Of a stretch of 42,829 nt of DNA, positions 24,741-32,952 are shown in pieces. The DNA is from JACIWG01 sp049969935 (GTDB taxonomy: Archaea > Thermoproteota > Nitrososphaeria > JACIWG01). The stretch spans positions 1 through 42,829 of the forward strand of contig JBMFNX010000010.1 in the NCBI GenBank assembly GCA_049969935.1, read 5' to 3'. The position numbers and the translations under genes were made by a program. How positions within the stretch are numbered: the first letter of the stretch is position 1; each line of letters starts with the position of its first letter. The notes under the pieces were generated by a model. It saw nothing but the letters and a program-made list of their open reading frames with translations. It had not been told where the DNA came from and did not search any database.

Positions 24741-25925
24741 TTGCCAAAATTTTTTAAACCAAACATCTTTAGACAATCAATTGCAACACTATTTTTTGAC
24801 CTTGGAGGCCTATTATCCGGTAGTATTGCAGCAACATGTTATCCCATGTTCGGGAACCCTGTGTGGATTCTGATACTTTTTACACCAATTTTAACCGTGA
24901 GAGGTAATATTGGTGGAATACTTTCTGGGAAGCTTGGAACAATGCTTCATCTTGGTCTAGCTAAGCCAAGCCTATTCAATAACACTCGAGAATTTTATTT
25001 ACTAATTAAAGCTGTACTTTCATTAACTTTCTTTGACACTCTAGCTATTGGAATAGTATCCTTTTCTCTAAATTTTATGTTTGGCATAATCTCTTTAGAA
25101 TATTTACCCTATTTTATATTGGTTCCACCACTCGCATGCTTGGCTGCAATGTTAATTTCAACACCTATCACATCTCTTGTTGGAATAAAAGTATTCAAAA
25201 GAGGCCTTGACCCAGATATCTTCATATACCCTGTTATGTCAACTCTTGATGACATACTTATAACATTCTGCTATTTCACGATAGCTGGCTCAATGATATA
25301 CTTTGGTAACCTATCCATAATATTTCTTATTCTCATAATAACGTTACTCTACTTTGTTTACCTAGTTTTAAGGAATAGGCGTGAAAGGGTTTTTAGGAGA
25401 ACTCTTATTGAGGGCGTCCCCAGTATACTGTTGTCAAGTTTCTTTGGAATATTAGGTGGAATGGGGCTTGCTAGTATAAAGAAGGAGATCGAAAACATGC
25501 CTTCTATATTAGTTATTTATCCGGCGATAATTGATGCCTTAGGTGACATAGGGTCGATTATAGGCTCAATGGAGACTACAAAACTTGCTCTAGGCTATAT
25601 TTCATCGTTAACTAGGACATTTAAAGAAACATTCGCTGACCTTTTTTCAGTTGAATTCGCAGCATTAATAATTCATATAATCTTTTCGATATTCGGTTTC
25701 ATTTTAGGTGGGTCATGGAATATTTCATCACTCTTTTACCTCATGTCCTTAGCTGTAACCTCCAACCTTGTAAGTTTTATTTTCATTTCAGCTTTTTCAC
25801 TAACTATTGCAACGCAAACCTTTAGACACGGCCTAGACCCAGACAATCTTGTTATCCCAATGGTTGCCTCTGTATCAGATGTTACGGCAACCCTGTCACT
25901 CGTATTCTCTATAAGAGTCTTCTAA
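24741..25925 (+). CDS. MgtE/SLC41-type divalent cation channel, duplicated domain
   Basis: An integral membrane protein of 394 aa with about ten hydrophobic segments in two homologous halves. Each half ends with the MgtE signature: KRGLDPDIFIYPVMSTLDD (about 150-170) and RHGLDPDNLVIPMVASVSD (near 370). TVRGNIGGILSGKLGT near residue 55 is also typical. It lacks the cytoplasmic CBS and N domains of bacterial MgtE, as in SLC41-like proteins. The two upstream PhoU/TrkA-C proteins could replace those regulatory domains. The start is TTG and uncertain, because no strong Shine-Dalgarno is seen. Confidence 0.88.
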   Translation: MPKFFKPNIFRQSIATLFFDLGGLLSGSIAATCYPMFGNPVWILILFTPILTVRGNIGGILSGKLGTMLHLGLAKPSLFNNTREFYLLIKAVLSLTFFDTLAIGIVSFSLNFMFGIISLEYLPYFILVPPLACLAAMLISTPITSLVGIKVFKRGLDPDIFIYPVMSTLDDILITFCYFTIAGSMIYFGNLSIIFLILIITLLYFVYLVLRNRRERVFRRTLIEGVPSILLSSFFGILGGMGLASIKKEIENMPSILVIYPAIIDALGDIGSIIGSMETTKLALGYISSLTRTFKETFADLFSVEFAALIIHIIFSIFGFILGGSWNISSLFYLMSLAVTSNLVSFIFISAFSLTIATQTFRHGLDPDNLVIPMVASVSDVTATLSLVFSIRVF

Positions 25926-25973
25926 AAATTATTTTCATATTCTCAATTTTCTTTAATAATATTATGAAAAATG

Positions 25974-26013
25974 GTTGACATTCACCTTAGCTAAGAAAAT
26001 GGAGAGTGTCAAC
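25974..26013. repeat. Imperfect 13-bp inverted repeat downstream of the MgtE-like gene
   Basis: GTTGACATTCACC and GGAGAGTGTCAAC pair at 11 of 13 positions around a 14-base loop that contains the palindrome TTAGCTAA. It lies 48 bp after the channel stop codon and 60 bp before the UspA promoter, and a pyrimidine-rich TTTCTCTT follows. It may be a terminator or a regulator-binding site. Confidence 0.5.
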
Positions 26014-26128
26014 TTTCTCTTACATTAACTTGGGATTCATTAGGGTGCTAGAACAAACGCTACCCTTATAATTTTAGGTTATAAAAAATATATAAGCATT
26101 GCAGGAACATTATTGTTGGCGAAAGAGG

Positions 26129-26572
26129 TTGATTAAAAAAGTTTTGGTGGCAGTAGACGGGTCTGAGCACGCTGAAAAGGCACTCATGTATGCACTTGAT
26201 CTTGCAGAAAAATATTCTGCATCTGTCACAATATTAAATGTTTTCCAGATGCCCGTGTACATGTACTTAGGTGAACCTCCAACATATCCTGTCATGTTAA
26301 ATGATTTCTATAAAGAATTAAAGAGCGGCCACGAAAAAATGCTAACTAAAGCTCTTGAAAGAGCTAAAGAGATTAAGCCGAACCTAGAGATTTCCATAAT
26401 CCTTAAGGAGGGTAGACCAGCTGACAAAATAGTTGAGACCGCTGAAGAGGGGGACTTTGATTTAATAGTTTTAGGTCACAGGGGACTGGGGAAAGTTAAA
26501 GAGTTTTTCCTAGGAAGTGTCAGCGATAGAGTTGCAGACGAAGCAAAATGCCCGGTACTGATAGTAAAATAG
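26129..26572 (+). CDS. Universal stress protein (UspA family)
   Basis: A 147-aa nucleotide-binding alpha/beta protein. It starts IKKVLVAVDGSEHAEKAL, as in the family, and ends with the ATP-binding pattern GHRGLGKVKEFFLGSVSDRV and CPVLIVK. The TTG at 26129 is preferred over an upstream TTG at 26099, because the TATA region (about 26074-26095) would put transcription start near 26100-26118 and GAAAGAGG directly precedes the chosen codon. It is adjacent to an ion-channel operon, but the inverted repeat between them suggests separate transcription. Confidence 0.9.
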   Translation: MIKKVLVAVDGSEHAEKALMYALDLAEKYSASVTILNVFQMPVYMYLGEPPTYPVMLNDFYKELKSGHEKMLTKALERAKEIKPNLEISIILKEGRPADKIVETAEEGDFDLIVLGHRGLGKVKEFFLGSVSDRVADEAKCPVLIVK

Positions 26573-26740
26573 GATTTCAGCAATTTAAGGCCATAAACAT
26601 GTAAGCTTAATGCTCCAACAGAAGGTTCACTAGACACTTAGACAAATTTTTGCAACAAAAAATATGGAAGAAAAATTATAGACATTATTCATTTACAATT
26701 TCTAGAATTTAATTACTATTTTATTTTCCTGCGAATATTA

Positions 26741-27040
26741 TTAGGCAGCCTTCTTTATCTCTTCCCTCAACTGCTCGTCAGTCTTTCCTGCCGGGTCTAT
26801 TCCAAGAGCCTTTGCAGCCTCTTCAAGCTTAAGCCTTTCAGGTGATTTGTTCATTTCAGCTTTAGCCTTCTCTATCTCCCTTTCTATCTCCATTTTCCCC
26901 CTCTGAAATTCACCCATAGCTTTACCTATGGCTCTAGCGATTTCTGGAATCTTGTTGGCACCAAACAGCAGCGCTACAATTACGATGAGAACCCAGAACC
27001 ATTCTATGCCAGCGATTTGAAGAATCTTATCCTCTAACAT
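26741..27040 (-). CDS. tatA: Sec-independent translocase subunit TatA
   Basis: Forms the pore of the twin-arginine protein export system. It has one N-terminal membrane helix (about residues 12-27, IEWFWVLIVIVALLFG), the hinge and amphipathic helix FGANKIPEIARAIGKAMGEF, and then a charged cytoplasmic tail rich in Glu and Lys. The length of 99 aa is normal. GGTGA lies about five bases before the ATG, and a TATA element TTTATATAAA at about 27072-27081 precedes it. No tatC is present in the window. Confidence 0.93.
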   Translation of the reverse strand: MLEDKILQIAGIEWFWVLIVIVALLFGANKIPEIARAIGKAMGEFQRGKMEIEREIEKAKAEMNKSPERLKLEEAAKALGIDPAGKTDEQLREEIKKAA

Positions 27041-27171
27041 TGTGTCACCTTATTTGCTACCAAAAATCAGCTTTTATATAAACCTTTAAAATGCTATTGA
27101 AGATATGAGGCGCAAAAATTTTAGACTATTATAATTTGTGAGAAAATAAATTAATTTTAGCTTCCAGTCCA

Positions 27172-27621
27172 TTAACTTGCACACCATCTTTCCTGCAACT
27201 CGAACGTCTTTTCTTTAGAGCCTGTAGCACCAACCATGATAAGAAGCCTATTTGTGTAAAAGATTATGTAGTGGAAGTCATTTAATTGGCCATGAAAGTA
27301 TGCGGCTTTCTCCCCGAAACCTTGTAAGGATGATTATTGTATAATGCTATGATAAAATGGTTAATTATATCTTCCACATTATCCCATTTGTGCACCCAAA
27401 CGTATGAGAAAGAGTCGTAGGTTCTTCTATAGCTTAGAAAAGAGATAATTTCATTGTATGCTGTTTTTGCACCAGAACTGTTTTTGAATAGTAGTGCGAT
27501 AGATGCTACCCTTATATTATCGGTTAAAAATTTCATTCTTAAGAAAAGAAAAGGATAAGGTCATCAAAACTATTATCAGAATGGATATAATCTTTTTCCA
27601 GCACAATTTTTTATCTTCCAT
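27172..27621 (-). pseudogene. Small exported or membrane-anchored protein split by two compensating frameshifts
   Basis: Three minus-strand frames read as one protein. An ATG at 27621 gives a signal-like N-terminus (MEDKKLCWKKIISILIIVLM) that is cut by a stop in its own frame. The middle, DNIRVASIALLFKNSSGAKT onward, lies in a second frame (its ATG at 27536). The end, GQLNDFHYIIFYTNRLLIMV to a TAA at 27172, lies in the third. The shifts map near a run of five T (about 27529-27533, one extra base) and near GGGG (27312-27315, one missing base). The total of 450 bp is a multiple of three. The TATA is about 30 bp upstream. It could be a recent pseudogene, sequencing errors or recoding. The family is not recognised. 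Confidence 0.6.
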
Positions 27622-27753
27622 TATAGAACACTAACCTACTAGAGAACATATATTAGTACTTTTTGGGAAGAAAATTATGATTTAAAAAATATCTGGTAAC
27701 ATTCAGCAGGAAATTTTGTTCTATAATGAAAATAGTTTCAATTTTAGTTGAAG

Positions 27754-27841
27754 CGCCGGGAGTGGGATTTGAACCCACGCCACCCGCTGAGGAGTGACAG
27801 GCTCTCAAGGCCTGCGCATTGGTCCACTCTGCCATCCCGGC
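27754..27841 (-). tRNA. tRNA-Ser(UGA)
   Basis: An 88-nt cloverleaf with a long variable arm. Acceptor GCCGGGA (27841 to 27835) pairs with TCCCGGC, with discriminator G at 27754. Box A-like GGCAGAGTGG and box B GGTTCAAATCC are present. The anticodon stem CAGGC/GCCTG encloses the 7-nt loop CTTGAGA, anticodon TGA. It has no intron, and CCA is not encoded. It is divergent from archease with a shared TATA region. Confidence 0.96.
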
Positions 27842-27865
27842 ATTTCTTCCATTCATAGCCTTAGC

Positions 27866-27880
27866 TTTAAATATAAATAT
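27866..27880. promoter_or_regulatory. Shared TATA region between tRNA-Ser and archease
   Basis: TTTAAATATAAATAT is centred about 31 bp from both the tRNA 5' end (27841) and the archease ATG (27904), so it could act in both directions. It is the only strong TATA-like block in the 62-bp gap. Confidence 0.55.
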
Positions 27881-27903
27881 GGTTTTCTTTTTTATTATTT
27901 TGT

Positions 27904-28332
27904 ATGAGCCCATTCTATAGGATTTTGGAGCATGTGTCTGATGCATATGTTGAGGTTGAGGGAAGGAGTTTGGAGGAATGTTTTTCTAAGGCTGGACTGG
28001 CTGTTGTAGATATTATGGTTGATTTGGATAGCATTTCTCCTGTAAATAGTATGGATGTTAGGGTTGAAGGTTTTGACCTTTACTCTTTGCTTTATAATTT
28101 TCTTGAGGATGTTCTTGTAAGGGTTACTTCTGGAGATTTTCTACCATGTTCTATAGACGTTAAAATTAGTGGACATGGTGAAGGTTTTGTACTTGATGCA
28201 AGATACTCTGGCGAGAGTTTTGTTTTAGGCAAGCATAGGGCTAAGGTTGAAGTTAAGGCTGTAACATACCATCTTATGGAAATTGTTGAGAAAGATGATG
28301 GATTTGTTATAAGGTTTTTGCTAGACCTATAA
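27904..28332 (+). CDS. Archease
   Basis: Small cofactor protein that activates the RNA ligase RtcB, which seals tRNA exons after intron removal. The N-terminus RILEHVSDAYVEVEG corresponds to the family LEHTADVG motif. The C-terminal VKAVTYHLMEI and the final FLLDL are characteristic, with Ca2+-binding acidic residues expected at both ends. The length is 142 aa. It is likely leaderless from the TATA at 27866-27880. Its place beside a tRNA gene, in a window that also holds an intron-containing tRNA-Pro, fits its role. RtcB itself is not in the window. Confidence 0.93.
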   Translation: MSPFYRILEHVSDAYVEVEGRSLEECFSKAGLAVVDIMVDLDSISPVNSMDVRVEGFDLYSLLYNFLEDVLVRVTSGDFLPCSIDVKISGHGEGFVLDARYSGESFVLGKHRAKVEVKAVTYHLMEIVEKDDGFVIRFLLDL

Positions 28333-28369
28333 TATTTTAGGCAGATTCATGAACTTTTGTAGAATTTTG

Positions 28370-28720
28370 CTATATGCTGAATTCCTCCTCATCCTCTTCT
28401 GTGATGAAAACTTTTATCATGCTTTCTAATCTTCTTTCAGCCACCGCTCCTACTAAAACTTCTAGTATCTTACCTTCTTTGAATAGTATGAATGTTGGGA
28501 CTGCTGCGATAAAATATTTTGACGCAATTTCAGGATTCGAACTTACATCCACTTTTCCAACACTGATCCACCCCCTATATTTTTGTGAAATTTTCTCTAC
28601 AATAGGTGTCATGTGCCTGCATGGATTACACCATGGAGCCCAAAAGTATATGAGCGAATGTTCCCTTCTATTCACAAATTTTGTGAAGCTTGATTCATCC
28701 AGTTCTATTATATCTGTCAT
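28370..28720 (-). CDS. trx: Thioredoxin
   Basis: Cytoplasmic disulfide reductase of 116 aa. The active site is WAPWCNPC, with Cys31 and Cys34; the usual GP dipeptide of thioredoxin (CGPC) is NP here. The cis-proline motif is AAVPTFILFKEG. The C-terminus is unusually acidic (EEDEEEF). The ATG at 28718-28720 is preferred; a TTG three codons upstream is possible. Upstream on the same strand is the AmrS-like radical SAM gene, 99 bp away. Confidence 0.93.
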   Translation of the reverse strand: MTDIIELDESSFTKFVNRREHSLIYFWAPWCNPCRHMTPIVEKISQKYRGWISVGKVDVSSNPEIASKYFIAAVPTFILFKEGKILEVLVGAVAERRLESMIKVFITEEDEEEFSI

Positions 28721-28819
28721 CCCGTTCAAGATAGATTTGTCTTTAGAATATTTTAATTTTTAATTGCTATCATGAAGTGGCCAGAAAAATTTTTTGTCAA
28801 GAAAGAAAGAGTTTCTAGT

Positions 28820-29839
28820 TCAAATGGAGGGCTTTCCAACAATAGGTATCTTTAGCCCACAGTTTGGACACTCATTTTTACTAGTAAGGTTTACGCTTGA
28901 AATGTTAAAATTGTATCTTGATATCAACTGTATGTGACAACGTGGACAGTGTGTATCCTCTAAGCCTTCAAAGTAAACATTTTTCACGTAAACATATTCT
29001 AGGCCATGTTCGTAGGCAAGATTTGCGGCAGCCATAAGAGTGTCCGCTGGAGTGGGCGGCCTATCTTGGAATTTGTAGGCTGGAAAGAATCTTGCAAAAT
29101 GTATTGGAACACTTGAGTTCAGTTGGTCTCTTACCCAGTCAACAAACTTTCCTATCTCTTCAAGTGAATCGTTTATTAATGGAACTATTAGATATGTTAG
29201 TTCTAAGTGAACCTTGTTTTCTATGAAATATTTTGCAGCATCAAGGACTGGTGCGAGTGTACCATTACAGTATTTTTGGTATAGTTCTTCTGAAAAACCT
29301 TTTATGTCCAAGTTTACTGCATCAACATATTTTACCAGATCTTTTAACGCATCCAATGTAATATATCCGTTGGTAAAGAGTATGTTTTTTATGCCACTTT
29401 CTTTACCTATTTTTGAAACATCTTTTACAAACTCGTACCATACTATTGGTTCATTATTTACAAATGAAATTGTGTTTACACCATACCTTTTTGCAGAGTC
29501 AACTACATCTTGTGCCGTCATTTCATATGTTATTGTTGAAGCCTGTTTAGCCTGTGATATTCCAAAGTTTTGGCACCATAGGCAATTGAATGTGCAGCCT
29601 ACTGATGATATAGCGAAAGTTTTGGTTCCAGGATAAAAATGGTATAGTACCTTTTCTATTGGCTGAATAGATTGAGTGGACAGTATACCATAGGACATGC
29701 TGTAGAGTGTCCCATTATAGTTTACTCTAACCCTACAGGCTCCTTCTTCACCATCCTTTAGCACACACATTTTTGGACAGAGCTTACATTTCACAAACCC
29801 ATTCTCTAGGCTCTCGAAGTTTTCCGCCCTTTTTATCAT
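28820..29839 (-). CDS. amrS: AmrS-like radical SAM protein (AmmeMemoRadiSam system)
   Basis: A 339-aa enzyme of the PFL-activase-like radical SAM group. The cluster motif is GCTFNCLWCQN, with Cys82, Cys86 and Cys89 (CxxxCxxC). An N-terminal set CKLCPKMC plus Cys35 and a C-terminal pair of CxxC motifs (CPRCH, CPNCG) could bind a second metal centre, as in this family. The biological reaction of archaeal members is not settled, and the AMMECR1 and Memo partners are not in the window. The ATG at 29837-29839 is divergent from prs with 44 bp between. Confidence 0.88.
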   Translation of the reverse strand: MIKRAENFESLENGFVKCKLCPKMCVLKDGEEGACRVRVNYNGTLYSMSYGILSTQSIQPIEKVLYHFYPGTKTFAISSVGCTFNCLWCQNFGISQAKQASTITYEMTAQDVVDSAKRYGVNTISFVNNEPIVWYEFVKDVSKIGKESGIKNILFTNGYITLDALKDLVKYVDAVNLDIKGFSEELYQKYCNGTLAPVLDAAKYFIENKVHLELTYLIVPLINDSLEEIGKFVDWVRDQLNSSVPIHFARFFPAYKFQDRPPTPADTLMAAANLAYEHGLEYVYVKNVYFEGLEDTHCPRCHIQLISRYNFNISSVNLTSKNECPNCGLKIPIVGKPSI

Positions 29840-29883
29840 ACCTTAACGCTTATTTAGTGTACTGGATGCTTATAATAGTATCT

Positions 29884-30777
29884 ATGAGCGGGAGAAATTT
29901 TGCATTAATAGCTGGACCAAGTTCAATAAACTTTGCAAGGTCCATGGCTAGACAGATGGAGTGTGAAATGGTTGACGTAGAGTTTAAAGAGTTTCCTGAC
30001 GGAGAAAACTATTTTAGGATCGTTTCCGATGTTAGGGGAAAAAATGTTTTAATCGTACAATCCCTCTATCCTCCAGTAGACCATCATCTTATACAACTTC
30101 TTTTTCTATCAAAAAAGGTTACTGAATTAGGTGGATTCGTTTACGCAATATGCCCCTATCTAGGCTACTCGAGACAGCATAGGGAATATCTTTCAGGAGA
30201 GGTTGTAAGCTTAAAGGTTGTAGGCCATCTTATGGCAAGCGCTGGAGTGAGAAGGCTACTTACAGTTGATATACATAATGTTGAAGGCTTGGGACTTTTC
30301 ACCTTTCCAGCATTTAGTGTTTCAGCGATACCGGTTATAGCAGAATATGTTCAAATGAACGAGGACTTAAGTGATGCGATAATAGTTTCCCCAGACTTTG
30401 GAAGCTCTACTAGAGTTGAAAACTTTTCTAAACTTGTTAACAGACCATACCATGTTTTTGAAAAGGAAAGGGATAAGGTTACTGGAGAGGTAAAGGTTAA
30501 GTCACTACAGCTTGATCTAGAGGGAAAAGACGCTTATATTGTTGATGACATGATTTCTTCTGGTGGAACAGTTGTTAAGGCGGCTAGAGCGTTAAAGAGT
30601 TTTGGTGTAAAAAGGATTGTTGCAGTATGCGTACATCCGGTTCTTGCAGCCGGTGCAGTTGAGAAAATGTTTGAGGCCGGTGTTAATAAGATTATAGCAT
30701 CAAATACTATAGAAAACGAGTATGGTATAGTTGACGTCTCTAGTGTGGTAGTAAATTATCTTAGGCTTCTTGGATGA
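29884..30777 (+). CDS. prs: Ribose-phosphate pyrophosphokinase (PRPP synthetase)
   Basis: Makes PRPP from ribose 5-phosphate and ATP for nucleotide, His and Trp synthesis. It has EFPDGENYFRI, PYLGYSRQHRE in the catalytic loop region and the PRPP-binding loop VDDMISSGGTVV. The length from ATG 29884 is 297 aa, close to archaeal enzymes. The frame remains open 37 codons upstream, but that part overlaps amrS and does not look like the family. TTATTTAG about 30 bp upstream suggests a leaderless message. Its stop overlaps the rnz start in ATGA. Confidence 0.95.
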   Translation: MSGRNFALIAGPSSINFARSMARQMECEMVDVEFKEFPDGENYFRIVSDVRGKNVLIVQSLYPPVDHHLIQLLFLSKKVTELGGFVYAICPYLGYSRQHREYLSGEVVSLKVVGHLMASAGVRRLLTVDIHNVEGLGLFTFPAFSVSAIPVIAEYVQMNEDLSDAIIVSPDFGSSTRVENFSKLVNRPYHVFEKERDKVTGEVKVKSLQLDLEGKDAYIVDDMISSGGTVVKAARALKSFGVKRIVAVCVHPVLAAGAVEKMFEAGVNKIIASNTIENEYGIVDVSSVVVNYLRLLG

Positions 30778-31754
30778 ATACTATGAACTTGAAGGTCATA
30801 TTTCTTGGAACATCTTCAGCAATACCAGTATCGCATAGAAGCTTTCCAGCGATAGCAGTTTTAAGAAAGGATGAGGTTATTCTAGTAGACTGTGGTGAGG
30901 GAACACAGCGTCAAATGGCTGTCGCAAAAATAGGATTTTGTAAAAAGATGAAGATTCTGATAACACATCTTCACGGAGACCATGTTGGTGGGCTGCCAGG
31001 ACTTTTGCAGACAATGAGCATGCTTAAGAGAAGTAGAAGGCTTCAAATTTATGGCCCAAGAGGTATTGTTGGTTTTGTCAAGAACTTTCTAAAGTATTTG
31101 AAGGTCGAGCTTGGATATGAGCTTGAATTAAACGAGGTTAGGGAAGGTGTTTTTGTTAGAGAAAAGGAGTATGAGATTTTAGCAAAAAGGACTGTACATT
31201 CTATGAGAGGATACAGTTTCCTATTAAGAGAATATTCTAGACCTGGAAGGTTTAATGTTGAAAGAGCAAGAGAACTTGGAATACCTGAGGGACCCCTGTG
31301 GCATATGCTTCAGGAGGGGAAAAAGATTACTGTAAATGGAAGGGTTATAGAGCCTAGCATGGTTCTAGGGCCGCCGAGGCCTGGTAGAATAATAGGATTT
31401 TCAGGTGACACAATACCCTATAGGTCTCTCTCAAAGTTCTTTAAGAATTCAGACCTACTGGTTTTTGAGGCAACATACTCTGAAAGGGATAATGTTAAGG
31501 CTAGAGAGAACATGCATTCAACTTCTGTGGACGCTGCAAAAATTGCTTCAGAGGCAAAAGCTAAAATGCTTGCACTAGTACACTTGAGTGCAAGATACAA
31601 TGATCCAACCGTAATATACTTGGAGGCGAAAAAGTATCATGATAATGTTATTGTCCCAGCAGACCTTGATGTTATAGAGGTACCGTATCCTGATTCAGGT
31701 GAAAGTTTTAGGGTTTACAGCTTAAAAGATTCCTTAAAATCTGCAGAGACGTAA
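30774..31754 (+). CDS. rnz: Ribonuclease Z (tRNA 3' endonuclease)
   Basis: Metallo-beta-lactamase nuclease that trims tRNA 3' trailers before CCA addition. It has FLGTSSAIPVSHRSFPAI, the metal motif HLHGDHVGGLPGLL (about residues 65-78), GFSGDT and HLSARY near the C-terminus, all typical. The length of 326 aa is usual for the short form. Neither tRNA gene in this window encodes CCA, so this step is needed here. Its start is coupled to prs by ATGA. Its 3' end overlaps the convergent TIM-barrel gene by 47 bp. Confidence 0.95.
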   Translation: MNTMNLKVIFLGTSSAIPVSHRSFPAIAVLRKDEVILVDCGEGTQRQMAVAKIGFCKKMKILITHLHGDHVGGLPGLLQTMSMLKRSRRLQIYGPRGIVGFVKNFLKYLKVELGYELELNEVREGVFVREKEYEILAKRTVHSMRGYSFLLREYSRPGRFNVERARELGIPEGPLWHMLQEGKKITVNGRVIEPSMVLGPPRPGRIIGFSGDTIPYRSLSKFFKNSDLLVFEATYSERDNVKARENMHSTSVDAAKIASEAKAKMLALVHLSARYNDPTVIYLEAKKYHDNVIVPADLDVIEVPYPDSGESFRVYSLKDSLKSAET

Positions 31755-32502
31755 GGGGCTGTTGAACACATTCTATAATATATGGGCCTCTAAAGTTTGA
31801 TGTTCTAAGCTTTAATATAACATACTTCCAGTTCACTGTACCAGAACCTATCATCTTATGACTGTCTGAAGCGCCATCATTATCGTGCACGTGAACAGCA
31901 CCAATTCTGTCAACTAGAAGGTCGAGGAAACGTTTTACATTAGATCCTATATTCGCGTGTCCAACATCGAACGCTAAACCCAGACTCGACCCAGTTCTTT
32001 CATAAAATTCGATAAATTCTTCCGGGTCAGTGAACATGTGCCCCATACCGGGAACATGATTTTCTAGGTAAACGGTCAACCCTAGAGATCTAGAGAAGTC
32101 CATAATTTCTTCTAGGAAATGATAGTGTTCAACCTTAAGAGTGTCCCTAGAATAGCCTTTAGGAATAGTTGTGGGATGGAAAACGTAGGCTAATGGAGAA
32201 AGTTGTGCAGCATTTTCGATAGAAGACTTAAGTCGATTAATAGATTTCCTTCTAGTTGTATAGTTTGGATTAAGATAGTCTGTTACAAGAAATGGAGCGT
32301 GAACTGTAAACTTTACACCAGACTCTTTTAACATCCTATATTGTATAAGATTATATCTTTTTGCAAGAGAATATGCACCCTCATCCAGTATATCCCAAGC
32401 GTCTGGAGCGTTCTCACAATCTATTTTATTAGAAATTTCTTTTAAAACATAATTGAATGGTTTAGGCCAAAGATAGAGTATGGAAAGCGAGATAATGTTC
32501 AT
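31708..32502 (-). CDS. Xylose-isomerase-like TIM-barrel protein (sugar epimerase or AP endonuclease family 2)
   Basis: A 264-aa protein of the AP_endonuc_2 superfamily. Metal and substrate motifs are TVHAPFLVTDY, VYLENHVPG (Glu), LAFDVGHANIGS, AVHVHDNDGASDSH and YIIECVQQP (Glu), the Glu-Asp-His-Glu layout of sugar isomerases and endonuclease IV. The length fits either group, and the substrate cannot be read from sequence. It is last of a minus-strand set with UPF0201 and UPF0200, and its end overlaps rnz. Confidence 0.8.
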   Translation of the reverse strand: MNIISLSILYLWPKPFNYVLKEISNKIDCENAPDAWDILDEGAYSLAKRYNLIQYRMLKESGVKFTVHAPFLVTDYLNPNYTTRRKSINRLKSSIENAAQLSPLAYVFHPTTIPKGYSRDTLKVEHYHFLEEIMDFSRSLGLTVYLENHVPGMGHMFTDPEEFIEFYERTGSSLGLAFDVGHANIGSNVKRFLDLLVDRIGAVHVHDNDGASDSHKMIGSGTVNWKYVILKLRTSNFRGPYIIECVQQPLTSLQILRNLLSCKP

Positions 32503-32523
32503 CCAATCTTACCTTTTACAATT

Positions 32524-32952
32524 TTAGAAGACTTCACCAGCAAGCCATTCTATAACATTATCAATGTTTGGACTTTCTATTTCAACAAAAATTGGGCCAA
32601 GTGGAGATTCACCCTCCTCCTCGCAGACGACGACATTGCCAACGTATGCAACCTGCCTATTCAGCATAAGTTTTGTGGACGAGCCAACCTTATTTGATAG
32701 AAGAAGCCTCTTTACTGCGGAAACAACCTGCCTATCCCTAATCTTGCTATAGATAAAGTACAAGGCCTTCTCATCATCGAACTCGTATAGTATGAAATCT
32801 TCTTCAACCATAATATTCTTTGGCTCAACATGGCCTACAACATTCTTTATAGCAAGCTCAACCTTTTTAGGGTCCTCAGAAGGTTCAACAGTAGCATAAA
32901 CTTTAACCCTAACACTTGTATCAAGAGAAGGTATTCGCCTCATTTCAAACAT
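32524..32952 (-). CDS. UPF0201 family protein
   Basis: A 142-aa archaeal protein. Features are the TVEPSEDPKKVELAIKNV start, the RDRQVVSAVKRLL helix and the conserved LNRQVAYVGNVVV and ESPLGPIFVEIES segments. The function is unproven; RNA binding has been suggested for the family. It overlaps the upstream UPF0200 gene by 8 bp. In some archaea the two are fused in one protein, which supports a common function. Confidence 0.8.
   Translation of the reverse strand: MFEMRRIPSLDTSVRVKVYATVEPSEDPKKVELAIKNVVGHVEPKNIMVEEDFILYEFDDEKALYFIYSKIRDRQVVSAVKRLLLSNKVGSSTKLMLNRQVAYVGNVVVCEEEGESPLGPIFVEIESPNIDNVIEWLAGEVF

Noticed and set aside
26573..26740. Short minus-strand frame of about 20 codons between uspA and tatA
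   Set aside because: No ribosome-binding site or promoter and no distinctive composition.
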